In this document: positions 1 to 9,630 of the stretch, piece by piece
How the letters are laid out: each line of letters starts with the position of its first letter
Position numbering within the stretch: the stretch's first letter is position 1
Origin: Candidatus Omnitrophota bacterium
GTDB taxonomy: Bacteria; Omnitrophota; Gorgyraeia; Velamenicoccales; Velamenicoccaceae
DNA length: 64,000 nucleotides
Reading direction: 5' to 3'
NCBI GenBank assembly: GCA_020052645.1
Contig: JAGVOQ010000008.1
Span: forward strand, 1-64,000
The notes under the pieces: generated by a model
Database searches by the model: none
Told to the model about the DNA's origin: nothing
Seen by the model: only the letters and a program-made list of their open reading frames with translations
Position numbers and translations under genes: made by a program

Positions 1-1
1 G

Positions 2-2293
2 CTTATGCAGAATATCATCGAAAAAGGTCGCCCCAGCTCGGATATCATCGACGGAATGATCCATGATGATTTGGTAGTAGCCACGCCGATCGATCCTACG
101 TCGGTTAAAAATATTCATCTAGCCTTGGGTGTTTTTTCTTATAGGGTTGCTCACTTTTTTTCCAAAAATATTCCGCTCTCGGAGACCCTATTTTACGTCC
201 CTATTTTTCTTTCTCTTATTGTGGCGATTTTTAGTTTTACAACGGCGAAGAGCCTGGGGGCTGATGATCTCGGTGCTTTTTTTGCCTCGGTTGTCATCAA
301 TCTTTCTCCATTTTTTTTAGAGAGATGCATCGGAGAGTGGTTCGATACGGATATGTACAATATTTTGTTTCCTCTTTTGATCTTTGGCATATTCTTGAAG
401 GCTTTTGGGAGTAGTAAAAAGATATTCCGTTTTTTGCTGGCGGCCTTGGCCGGATTGTTTTTGGCTTTTTACGCATCTACCTGGAAAGGGTGGTGGTTTA
501 TTTTTGATTTTATACTTTTTGCCTCAGGCCTTTTTATCCTTAATGAAAAATTGTGTCAGGAGGAATCAGGGGTAACGAATGACGTTTTTAAGGATCAAGG
601 GATGACATTGGGCCTGTTTTTTATTTTGGGGAGTTTATTCGTTATTCTTATAAATGGGTTTTCGACATGGAAAGATTTTATTGCAGAACCTATGCATTTG
701 GCGACCATCTTAAAAGTAACTGCGCAGACCGTTTGGCCTAACGTTTACCTGACAGTCGCTGAATTGAATGCTGTCAGCCCTGCGGGGCTCGTGGCTATGC
801 TGGGCGGACCGTTTTTCTTTTACCTTTCCATGCTAGGGACTATTTACGTATTGTTTGTTCAAAAGGGAGGCCGGGATGTGCGCTTTGGGTGCGGGATTTT
901 AGTCCTGGTGTTTTGGATCTTAGGCTCTTTTTATGCCGCGACAATCGCTTTGCGCTTTGTTCTTCTTTTAGTCGTTCCCTTAGGACTTGCTTTTGGATTG
1001 ACTGTTACCAAAATTTACGAGTTGATTAATAAACAAAAAAATCCCCGTGTTGTGTCTTGCGTTCGTTTAGCTGTGACCGGGTTTTTCTCGTTATTTCTTT
1101 TTTTTCAGACGATGCAGATTTATCCCAGGGTTAAAGATATACTGCCAAGCATGGATGACCCATGGTATAGCACCTTGACAACGATTAAGAATAAAACGTC
1201 TCCTGATGCCATGATTAATTCTTGGTGGGATTATGGTCATTGGTTTAAAGCAATCGCTCAAAGACGCGTTCTTTTTGATGGCATGACACAAAACACGCCC
1301 ACCGCGTATTGGATGGCCAATATTCTTCTTACTTCGGATGAAGCAGAAGCGGCTGGGATTTTAAGAATGATCAATACAAGCGGCAATAAGAGTATTGAAT
1401 TTTTGGAAAAAAATGGATACTCAACGGGCGGTGCGGTAAAGGTTATCCGGAAAGCTGTCGCTTTAGATAAGAAAGCATCTTTAAGCTATTTGAAGCAATG
1501 CGTGCCAGAAGAGAAGGCTCTTGAGCTCTTAAATATCCTTTTTCCTGATAAGGTGCCGCCTATCTATTTTATTATGTCCCCGGATATGATAATCAAGATC
1601 GGCCCTATTTCTTTTATTGGTAACTGGGATTTCGATAGGGTGGAAATGTGGTTTCGTAAAAAAGAGATGAACAAGACGGATCTTGTTACTTATTTAATCA
1701 AAAAATACAATCAGACCCTAGCGCAGGCTGAGACCAATTATCTGGAAATGTCTTTTTTGAATGACAGGGATTACAAGAAGTGGCTTTCAAAGCCTCGAGC
1801 ATTCTTTTCTAATGTGAGTCGTGGCAAAAAAGATGGAAATCTTATTTTCTTTGATTCCAATGGCTTGGTTGTAAATATGGATAATTTTCACGCACGTCTT
1901 ATGAGTGAATATTCCGATAGGCGCGGGGTCCCTTCGAACCTTTTCCTTTTTGAAAACGGAAAGTATAAAGAGGAAGATTCTCAAAAGGATGGGCTTTTTG
2001 TGAGCGCCCTTGTTTTTAAGTCAGACGAAGAGTATAACAGTCTTCTTTTAGATAAGGCGCTGGCGAAAAGCATGATGGTGCGATTGTATTTCTTGAAAGG
2101 CGAGGGACTGAAATACTTTAAGCTTTGGCATAAAGAAACCGTCCCAGGGGGGAGCACTATTTATGTTTATGAGCTCCAGGGATTTTCATCTGTTGGCCAA
2201 GAGAAGCTCGAGGAAAAAGGCTCCCAGGATCCTGATAGCGCGAAAAATATTAAAAGAAAAAAATCATCTAAGGATACAACAAAAAATAAATAA
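2..2293 (+). CDS. STT3-family oligosaccharyltransferase, 5' end cut by window
   Basis: Membrane glycosyltransferase that moves a lipid-linked glycan to Asn in acceptor proteins (STT3/PglB/AglB family). The frame is open to the window edge. The visible protein begins after the place where TM1 and the first acidic DxD loop should be, so the gene is truncated by the window. Seen: many hydrophobic segments in residues 60-360, the conserved EWFDTD loop near residue 113, and the family signature WWDYG at about residues 407-411 at the start of the soluble C-terminal domain. The next gene, tgt, follows 3 bases after the stop. Family call is secure; the glycan and targets are unknown. Confidence 0.88.
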   Translation, partial: LMQNIIEKGRPSSDIIDGMIHDDLVVATPIDPTSVKNIHLALGVFSYRVAHFFSKNIPLSETLFYVPIFLSLIVAIFSFTTAKSLGADDLGAFFASVVINLSPFFLERCIGEWFDTDMYNILFPLLIFGIFLKAFGSSKKIFRFLLAALAGLFLAFYASTWKGWWFIFDFILFASGLFILNEKLCQEESGVTNDVFKDQGMTLGLFFILGSLFVILINGFSTWKDFIAEPMHLATILKVTAQTVWPNVYLTVAELNAVSPAGLVAMLGGPFFFYLSMLGTIYVLFVQKGGRDVRFGCGILVLVFWILGSFYAATIALRFVLLLVVPLGLAFGLTVTKIYELINKQKNPRVVSCVRLAVTGFFSLFLFFQTMQIYPRVKDILPSMDDPWYSTLTTIKNKTSPDAMINSWWDYGHWFKAIAQRRVLFDGMTQNTPTAYWMANILLTSDEAEAAGILRMINTSGNKSIEFLEKNGYSTGGAVKVIRKAVALDKKASLSYLKQCVPEEKALELLNILFPDKVPPIYFIMSPDMIIKIGPISFIGNWDFDRVEMWFRKKEMNKTDLVTYLIKKYNQTLAQAETNYLEMSFLNDRDYKKWLSKPRAFFSNVSRGKKDGNLIFFDSNGLVVNMDNFHARLMSEYSDRRGVPSNLFLFENGKYKEEDSQKDGLFVSALVFKSDEEYNSLLLDKALAKSMMVRLYFLKGEGLKYFKLWHKETVPGGSTIYVYELQGFSSVGQEKLEEKGSQDPDSAKNIKRKKSSKDTTKNK

Positions 2294-4089
<1,796 letters not shown>

Positions 4090-4092
<3 letters not shown>

Positions 4093-4290
4093 TCCTTCCT
4101 GGTTCCAAATAGAGGAAGGGACTAAAAGAGAAGCAGAAAGGGCTGTAGGGAAAAAGTTGCTCCTTGTGTGAGCACTGGTGAATTTTAAGCCAGCATGATT
4201 GGGCATAAAATTCACTGAGTACACTGCGGAGTTGATTTTGTAAGGAAGAAAACCTCGAATATGCAAAATCAATATAGGCAAAATTAAAAA
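4090..4290 (+). repeat. element A, copy 1 (structured intergenic element)
   Basis: First of five related intergenic structures. Hairpin H0 pairs TAGTCCTTCC (4090-4099) with the GGAAGGGACTA arm at 4114-4124. H1 pairs GTGAATTTTA (4178-4187) with TAAAATTCAC (4206-4215). GCTCC (4159-4163) can pair with GGAGT (4228-4232) to enclose H1. H2 pairs TTGATTTTG (4232-4240) with CAAAATCAA (4264-4272). The conserved joint CTGCGGAGTT separates H1 from H2. Confidence 0.75.
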
Positions 4291-4299
4291 ATAGCGGAA

Positions 4300-4470
4300 T
4301 AACTCCTGGCCTAACCCAAAAAGGGTAGTCCTACCTAATTCCACATAAGGGTAGGGGCTTAACGCTTGTAAATTTTCTCGCCAGCATATTTGGGCAGAAA
4401 ATTTACTAAGCAGGCTGCGGAGTTAACTTTGTAAGGTAGAAGAACCATTATATAGGCAAAGTTAAAATCA
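4300..4470 (+). repeat. element A, copy 2
   Basis: Same architecture as copy 1 with changed bases on both sides of the stems. Outer stem: TAACTCC (4300-4306) with GGAGTTA (4419-4425). H0: GTAGTCCTACC (4325-4335) with the GGTAGGGGCTT arm (4350-4360). H1: GTAAATTTTCT (4368-4378) with AGAAAATTTAC (4396-4406). H2: TTAACTTTG (4423-4431) with CAAAGTTAA (4457-4465). Here H0 lies inside the outer stem, which would make a three-way junction. Confidence 0.75.
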
Positions 4471-4474
4471 ACTT

Positions 4475-4597
4475 TAACTCCTAGCATAGACATCTTGAAA
4501 ATTTTTGTTTACACCCAGCTTGCGCAGAGCTTAAGCGGGCAAACAAATATTTTTCAAGATATGCTTTAGGAGTTAATCCCGCCAGGGGCGGGATTAA
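4475..4597 (+). repeat. long imperfect palindrome plus G+C-rich hairpin before rplS
   Basis: 4475-4576 folds back on itself: TTAACTCC (4475-4482) with GGAGTTAA (4569-4576), then an ATCTTGAAAA arm against TTTTCAAGAT, with a GTTT/AAAC block inside. It is followed directly by a perfect 11-bp hairpin, TTAATCCCGCC (4573-4583), loop AGG, GGCGGGATTAA (4587-4597), which ends against the rplS ribosome-binding site. Its placement suggests translational or attenuation control of L19, but it may simply be a repetitive palindrome. Confidence 0.65.
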
Positions 4598-4610
4598 GGA
4601 GGGGTGCGTT

Positions 4611-4979
4611 ATGGATAAGATAAAACTGGTTGAGGGGTTATTTGAAAGAAAAGAATTACAGGCTTTTAATGTCGGAGATACTATTAAGGTTTTGGTGAAA
4701 ATCCTCGAGGGCGATAAGGTCAGGATCCATCCTTTTGAAGGAACGGTTCTTGAGAAGAGAGGTTCAGGGGCTTCTGCGACATTTACGGTCCGTAAGATCT
4801 CTTATGGCGAGGGTGTTGAAAGGACGTTTCCTATGTATTCTGCAAGCATAGAGAGTGTCGAAGTCGTTCGAAGAGGAAAAGTTCATCGCGCCCGTCTCTT
4901 TTATTTGCGTGGAAAAATGGGGAAAGCCGCTAAAGTGGCAGAGCAGAAGAGCGAAGTTTTGGCGCCGACTCAGGCATAA
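4611..4979 (+). CDS. rplS: 50S ribosomal protein L19
   Basis: Ribosomal protein at the 30S-50S interface. Residues 1-110 are canonical L19, with FNVGDTIKV, the [11 protein letters not shown] loop and the C-terminal [13 protein letters not shown] segment. 122 residues with a short Ala/Gln-rich tail is normal. The start is fixed by a strong AAGGAGGGG ribosome-binding site abutting the preceding hairpin. The 518-base leader with two element A copies and a long palindrome is unusual for this gene. Confidence 0.97.
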   Translation: MDKIKLVEGLFERKELQAFNVGDTIKVLVKILEGDKVRIHPFEGTVLEKRGSGASATFTVRKISYGEGVERTFPMYSASIESVEVVRRGKVHRARLFYLRGKMGKAAKVAEQKSEVLAPTQA

Positions 4980-4990
4980 GGTAATATTAT

Positions 4991-5100
4991 TTAATCCTCC
5001 GCAGAAATCCTTAGGGCTTTAGCCCGTCAAGATGAATGGAGTTGTGCATTTTCTGCTAAAGGAGGAAGCCCTGGACCTTAGTCCGGGGAACTTAACTGAC
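4991..5100 (+). repeat. element B, full copy (dispersed hairpin repeat)
   Basis: TCCTCCGCAGAAAT (4995-5008) pairs with ATTTTCTGC (5048-5056) and GGAGGA (5061-5066), enclosing a small AGGGCT/AGCCC hairpin. A second hairpin follows, CCCTGGAC/GTCCGGGG. The first 28 bases (4991-5018) recur exactly at 63965-63992, so this is a dispersed repeat rather than a gene-specific terminator. Confidence 0.7.
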
Positions 5101-5160
5101 GATAGTGATCTTTATGTGTCTGTTAATAAGAAGCCAAATGCATAAGCAAAATTTGTCTCT

Positions 5161-5312
5161 TTACCGATGAAGGGTATCTCTAACGGATGTCTACCCCGTT
5201 AGAGATAGGTCGTCCTAAGACGACCGTAGAACGTTTAAAGCGTCTGTTAGCAAGATACAAATTTATAACTAAATTCGTTTACATACCGATGAGAGGCATC
5301 TCTAACGGGGTA
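5161..5312. repeat. REP-like TCTCTAACGGGGTA repeats around the rnhB start
   Basis: The tail TCTCTAACGGGGTA occurs at 5299-5312, and its reverse complement occurs at 5192-5205, followed by the palindrome GGTCGTCCTAAGACGACC (5208-5225). The same palindrome-plus-tail unit occurs in the opposite orientation at 32854-32889, and a shorter one at 17308-17334. A roughly 26-base direct repeat (ACCGATGA...ATCTCTAACGG) is present near 5163 and 5284. Confidence 0.75.
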
Positions 5313-5924
5313 TATCACGAACGTCTCGCGAAGAGAAACGGATTTAAGATCGTTATCGGCGTTGATGAGGTCGGTCGTGGACCTCTGGCGGGCCCTGTGG
5401 TGGTTGCGGCGAGCTGGCTTCACACGTGGGCTTTCAAAGAACGCATAACGGATTCAAAAAAATTATCGGCGCTCGAGCGCCAAAGGGCCTTTGACGAGAT
5501 TAAGAAAAAGGGCGCTTATGGCATCGGCGTTGTCTACGAAGACGCGGTCGATGCGATCAACATTACTCAAGCCGCCAAGCGCGCCGCGGATGTTGCGGTT
5601 TCAACGCTTATCAGTCAGTTAAAAACATTGCATCCTTCGTTTCAAAATACCTTTCTTCTTTTCGACGGTTCTTTGAGTTCAAGCTTGGGATATTTTTCGA
5701 AGGAAATCATTGGCGGCGACGGCAAGAGTCTATCGATCGCCTCGGCCTCAATCATCGCGAAAGTTTTCCGCGATCAAATGATGGAATTCTATGATGCGCT
5801 TTATCCTCGCTATGGTTTTAAGGACCACAAGGGATATGGGACGCGCATGCATTTGAAGAATATTTCGCGCTTTGGTCTTTGTTCTATCCATCGCAAAACG
5901 TTTTGTCGTTTTTTAAAGACTTAA
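5187..5924 (+). CDS. rnhB: ribonuclease HII
   Basis: Cleaves RNA in RNA-DNA hybrids and removes single ribonucleotides from DNA. The core GVDEVGRGPLAGP, DSKKLS, GDGKSLSIASASIIAKV and HKGYGT motifs are all present. The start is uncertain. The ATG at 5187 gives 245 residues, but its first codons lie in a dispersed repeat. The in-frame ATG at 5289 gives 211 residues, closer to the minimal family length, and YHERLAKRNGF just after it resembles the segment preceding the core in Bacillus RnhB. Neither start has a clear ribosome-binding site. Confidence 0.93.
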   Translation: MSTPLEIGRPKTTVERLKRLLARYKFITKFVYIPMRGISNGVYHERLAKRNGFKIVIGVDEVGRGPLAGPVVVAASWLHTWAFKERITDSKKLSALERQRAFDEIKKKGAYGIGVVYEDAVDAINITQAAKRAADVAVSTLISQLKTLHPSFQNTFLLFDGSLSSSLGYFSKEIIGGDGKSLSIASASIIAKVFRDQMMEFYDALYPRYGFKDHKGYGTRMHLKNISRFGLCSIHRKTFCRFLKT

Positions 5925-5934
5925 ATTTTTAAAG

Positions 5935-6309
5935 ATGTTAAAAGGTTTTTTAGGAAAGCAAGGAGAAGACGAGGCTGCGCTTTTTTTGAGAAAGCAGGGG
6001 TATCGTATTGTGGCGCGAAATGTCCGCACGGCTTTGGGCGAACTTGATATCGTGGCTCACCAGCACGGTGTCGTTTGTTTTGTCGAAGTTCGTACGCGTC
6101 GCGGCAAAGATAGCGAAGTGCAAGCGCTTGAATCGGTTGATGAAAGAAAACAGCGCCGGTTGTCTAGATTGGCACTTGCCTATTTAAAAGAAAATCACTT
6201 GCTGGGTCGTAAGGCCAGATTTGACGTTGTTTCTGTTTCTTACGTCCCAACGGGCAGGCATATCTTTTTAATAAAAAATGCATTTGATGTGTGTGAGAAA
6301 TATAATTAA
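5935..6309 (+). CDS. YraN/UPF0102-family endonuclease-like protein
   Basis: Small protein of the restriction-endonuclease-like UPF0102 family, often next to rnhB, as here with a gap of 10 bases. Seen: KQGEDEAALFLRKQGY at the N-terminus, the GELDIVA motif and CFVEVRTR, which together form the predicted metal-binding GExD...ExK-type core. 124 residues is full length. The family's cellular role is not firmly established; a DNA-processing role is inferred from fold and neighbourhood. Confidence 0.88.
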   Translation: MLKGFLGKQGEDEAALFLRKQGYRIVARNVRTALGELDIVAHQHGVVCFVEVRTRRGKDSEVQALESVDERKQRRLSRLALAYLKENHLLGRKARFDVVSVSYVPTGRHIFLIKNAFDVCEKYN

Positions 6310-6346
6310 TCTTTCTTAAAGTGCAAAAGAATAAATCTTCATAGAG

Positions 6347-8020
6347 ATGAAATCAACTGTCAAAGATATCAGCTTGATCGCAAAAAAATTAAAAATTCGC
6401 GAGAATGAGCTTGAAAAAACAGGGCGTTTTAAGGCCAAGGTTAATCTTTCTATTCTGGAGAGATTGCCAAAAGAACACCGCAACAAATATATCCTGGTAA
6501 GCGCCATAACGCCGACTCCTTTTGGCGAAGGCAAGACCGTAACCACTATCGCTCTTTCGATGGCGCTTAATAAATTAAATTTAAGATCTGCTTGTACATT
6601 GCGTCAGTCTTCATTGGGTCCTCTTTTTGGAGCTAAGGGTGGTGCTACGGGCGGCGGGGCGTCCAGCGTTTTGCCGTCAGAGGATATTAATCTTCATTTT
6701 ACAGGCGATATGCACGCTGTGGCAGCCGCCAATAATCTTTTAGTCTCGTTTTTGGAAAACTCTATTTTTCATGGCAATAAGCTGGGCATACAGCCTGAAT
6801 CCATTACGTTCAAGCGCTGCCTGGATGTAAGCGACAGGTCTTTGAGGCATCTCGAATATATTTTAAAATCAGGTGAAAAAAAATACGAGATGCGCACGGG
6901 ATTTGAGATTACCGCTGCTTCCGAGGTCATGTCTTTATTGACTTTAAGTTGGGATTTTAAGGATTTACGAAAGCGCCTGCGAACAATTACCGTGGCACGC
7001 ACGGATGCCGCGAATCTCGTCAAGGCCGGCGATTTAATGGCGGATGGCGTTATGGTCGCTCTTTTGAAAGACGCGATTAAGCCTAATCTTGTTCAGACGA
7101 GCGAACACACGCCGTGTTTTATTCACAGCGGTCCTTTTGCGAATATATCCATTGGATCGAGCTCGATCATTTCTGATCGAATGGCTTTAGGATTGAGCGA
7201 TTACGTGGTTACTGAAAGCGGTTTTGGCGCAGATTGCGGAGCGGAAAAATTTTTTGATATCAAATGCCGCACGAGCGGTTTTAAGCCGGATGCGTGTGTA
7301 TTGGTTTGTTCTGTGCGGGGCTTAAAGGCCCAGAGCGAGAAACTCCCTATCACGGCGTCAGAGAAACTCGACGAGTCTTTTACAAAAGAAGACCTTTTTG
7401 CGTTGGAAGAGGGAAGCGTTAATCTAAAGAAACAAATTGAGAATGTCCTTCTTTTTAAGATCCCGGTCTTTGTGTGCATCAATAGTTTTTCTACCGATAC
7501 AAAGAAGGAAATTGATTTTATCAGGAAGAAGGCGTTTGAATTTGGGGCTTGTGATTGCCAGGTGAGCACTGCTTTCAAAGATGGTTCTCGCGGCATTTTA
7601 GGGTTGGCCAAAAGCGTGGTTAAGGCGACGCGGACAAAAACTTCAGCTTTTCGTTTTCTCTATGAGGATGAGCGCTCCCCTTATGAAAAGATAGAGATGA
7701 TCGCCAGAAATATTTATGGAGCCAAAGACGTTGTTTACACGCCCAAGGCTAGGCGCGACCTGGATTTTTATATTCAAAAAGGTTTTAAAGAATTTCCTGT
7801 TTGTATTGCAAAGACTCAATTTTCTCTTTCGCATGATGAGGCTTTGAAAGGGGCTCCAAAAAATTTTGATCTACCTATTAAAGATGTTCAACTGTGTAGC
7901 GGCGCGGGTTTTATTTTAGCGCATGCTTCGACAATGCAGACCATGCCGGGGTTGCCCTTGCATCCACGTGGTGCCAATGTCGACGTGGATTCTTTCGGTG
8001 CGGTGAGCGGGTTGGTTTAA
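6347..8020 (+). CDS. fhs: formate-tetrahydrofolate ligase
   Basis: ATP-dependent activation of formate to 10-formyl-THF, the entry step of the Wood-Ljungdahl methyl branch. The protein has 557 residues, normal for the family. Seen: the ATP-binding TPTPFGEGKT near residues 57-66, LRQSSLGPLFGAKGGA, and the C-terminal MPGLP and DVD elements. It opens a run of one-carbon genes (cyclohydrolase, folD, metF) leading to acsB. No strong ribosome-binding site precedes the ATG, whose reading frame matches the family N-terminus. Confidence 0.96.
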   Translation: MKSTVKDISLIAKKLKIRENELEKTGRFKAKVNLSILERLPKEHRNKYILVSAITPTPFGEGKTVTTIALSMALNKLNLRSACTLRQSSLGPLFGAKGGATGGGASSVLPSEDINLHFTGDMHAVAAANNLLVSFLENSIFHGNKLGIQPESITFKRCLDVSDRSLRHLEYILKSGEKKYEMRTGFEITAASEVMSLLTLSWDFKDLRKRLRTITVARTDAANLVKAGDLMADGVMVALLKDAIKPNLVQTSEHTPCFIHSGPFANISIGSSSIISDRMALGLSDYVVTESGFGADCGAEKFFDIKCRTSGFKPDACVLVCSVRGLKAQSEKLPITASEKLDESFTKEDLFALEEGSVNLKKQIENVLLFKIPVFVCINSFSTDTKKEIDFIRKKAFEFGACDCQVSTAFKDGSRGILGLAKSVVKATRTKTSAFRFLYEDERSPYEKIEMIARNIYGAKDVVYTPKARRDLDFYIQKGFKEFPVCIAKTQFSLSHDEALKGAPKNFDLPIKDVQLCSGAGFILAHASTMQTMPGLPLHPRGANVDVDSFGAVSGLV

Positions 8021-8207
8021 TCGAAGCTTAGAAATCCTTTAAGGCTTTTTTAAGCTCTTAAGGAAGAAGTCTAGAATGATATCTTGCTTTAAGTGTCGCC
8101 AAAAATATGTTAAGAGATTTTTAGATATCTCACAAAGCTTAGATCATCTTAAGGAATAAAACCGCGGGTTTTTAACCTGTTTGAGATTCATTAAGGAGAA
8201 CTTGAAA

Positions 8208-8774
8208 ATGAATTATGCGAAGCGAAGCATAGAGGATTATTTGAAAGACTTGTCGGCTAGAACGCCGGCGCCAGGCGGCGGTTCTTCGGCAGCGCTTAGT
8301 GCAGCGATGTCCGCCGGATTGATTGCGATGGTCTGTCAATTCACTTGTGGAAAAGAAAAGTATAAGAGATTTACGCCGCGCCTTCAGATAATGCTTTGCC
8401 AGGTTTCGTTGCAACAGAAGAGATGTTTAGAGCTTCTTGATGAAGATGTTCGGGCTTACGCATCGGGAGATATTGAAGAATCCATCCGTGTTCCGTTAGA
8501 AATTTGTTTTTTGTCATATGATTTGATAAAATCATCCCATGAGCTTTTGAAAAAAGGGAACACGCGCCTGGCTTCGGATACGGCCCTGGCTGCTGGTTTG
8601 GCCGAAGCCGCTTTTACGGGTGCCTTTTATTACGTACTCGTAAACGTGAAAGCATCAAAAGAAAAATCTAAGAAATACAAAAAAGAGATCGCGCGTTTAA
8701 AAGTTCTTAAAAAAACATTAACAGGTCTGCAAAAAAAGATCGAGGTGTCCTTTGGCCGCTCTCTTGGATGGTAG
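8208..8774 (+). CDS. fchA: methenyl-THF cyclohydrolase, FchA/FTCD-C type
   Basis: Belongs to the formiminotransferase-cyclodeaminase C-terminal family, which in clostridia and acetogens acts as a stand-alone methenyl-tetrahydrofolate cyclohydrolase (FchA). Seen: the N-terminal TPAPGGGSSAALSAAM folate-pocket motif, an all-helical pattern, and length (188 residues) typical of FchA. The ATG at 8208 is chosen because AAGGAGA lies 8 bases upstream; a TTG 27 bases earlier would extend past that site. It overlaps folD by 23 bases, which supports a linked role. Confidence 0.88.
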   Translation: MNYAKRSIEDYLKDLSARTPAPGGGSSAALSAAMSAGLIAMVCQFTCGKEKYKRFTPRLQIMLCQVSLQQKRCLELLDEDVRAYASGDIEESIRVPLEICFLSYDLIKSSHELLKKGNTRLASDTALAAGLAEAAFTGAFYYVLVNVKASKEKSKKYKKEIARLKVLKKTLTGLQKKIEVSFGRSLGW

Positions 8775-9615
8775 AAAAGTCGCTTCAATAATAAAAGACT
8801 GCTTAAAAAAAGAGACCGCTCTTTTTAAAGAGAAGGGGTTGGGAGTACCGACGTTGGTTTCCTTGTGCGTGGGAGAGGATTGCGGATCGACGTTGTATGC
8901 TAAAGCTCAGGCACAAGCGGCGCTCGAGATGGGCATTGATTATCGACTGATCGGTTTTGAAAAAGGGATTTCCAAAGATTCCCTGATTGCGGAGATAAAA
9001 AAAATAAACAATGATCCTTCTGTCCATGGCGTTATTATTCAAACGCCATTGCCTCTTGGCTTGAAATTAAGAGATGTTATCAGTTTTTGTTCTCCTTTAA
9101 AAGATGCCGAAGGCATGCATCCTGAGAACTTGGGGCGGCTTGTATTGGAAAATGATTTTGTGGTTCCTTGCACGGCGCAGGCCTGCATAGAGCTTCTTAA
9201 AAGCTACAAAGTAAAACTTTATGGCCGTGATGTTGTGATCGTTGGACATTCGGAGATCATCGGAAAGCCTTTAAGCTTACTTGCGCTTAAAAATCTGGCC
9301 ACGAGCACGGTTTGCCATATCGCGACATCTCAAGCCAAGAAATTACGCGATCATGTTAAGCGCGCGGAGGTTCTTATTGTGGCGGTCGGTAAGCCGCATT
9401 TGATCAAAGGGGCCTGGATTAAAAAAGGGGCGGTCGTCGTTGATGTAGGGATCAATCGGCTCAAAGGTAAGATTGTCGGAGATGTTGAATTTAAAACAGC
9501 CGAAAAAAGGGCTTCGCTCATTACGCCTGTTCCCGGAGGCGTTGGTCCTTTGACCGTTGTTTTATTGATGAAAAATACTCTAGAATTATTTAAACGCGCC
9601 AAAGGCCTTTCTTAA
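8752..9615 (+). CDS. folD: methylene-THF dehydrogenase FolD lacking the cyclohydrolase Lys
   Basis: FolD normally interconverts methylene-, methenyl- and formyl-THF. Seen: STLYAKAQAQ near residues 46-55, QTPLPLGL, GHSEIIGKPLS (NAD(P) site) and the C-terminal PVPGGVGPLT. Aligning the STLY motif with human MTHFD1 and E. coli FolD puts Gln53 where the catalytic Lys belongs, with Tyr49 kept; the KDVDG motif reads KDAEG. The start is TTG with GAGG upstream. Because a separate FchA-type cyclohydrolase gene overlaps it, dehydrogenase-only activity is the likely reading. Confidence 0.93.
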   Translation: MAALLDGRKVASIIKDCLKKETALFKEKGLGVPTLVSLCVGEDCGSTLYAKAQAQAALEMGIDYRLIGFEKGISKDSLIAEIKKINNDPSVHGVIIQTPLPLGLKLRDVISFCSPLKDAEGMHPENLGRLVLENDFVVPCTAQACIELLKSYKVKLYGRDVVIVGHSEIIGKPLSLLALKNLATSTVCHIATSQAKKLRDHVKRAEVLIVAVGKPHLIKGAWIKKGAVVVDVGINRLKGKIVGDVEFKTAEKRASLITPVPGGVGPLTVVLLMKNTLELFKRAKGLS

Positions 9616-9630
9616 AATAATTTAAATTTC

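Noticed and set aside
8021..8207. THF-type riboswitch before fchA
   Set aside because: The 187-base gap holds short repeats of CTTAAG and GATATC but none of the conserved THF riboswitch core; no structure convincing enough to call.
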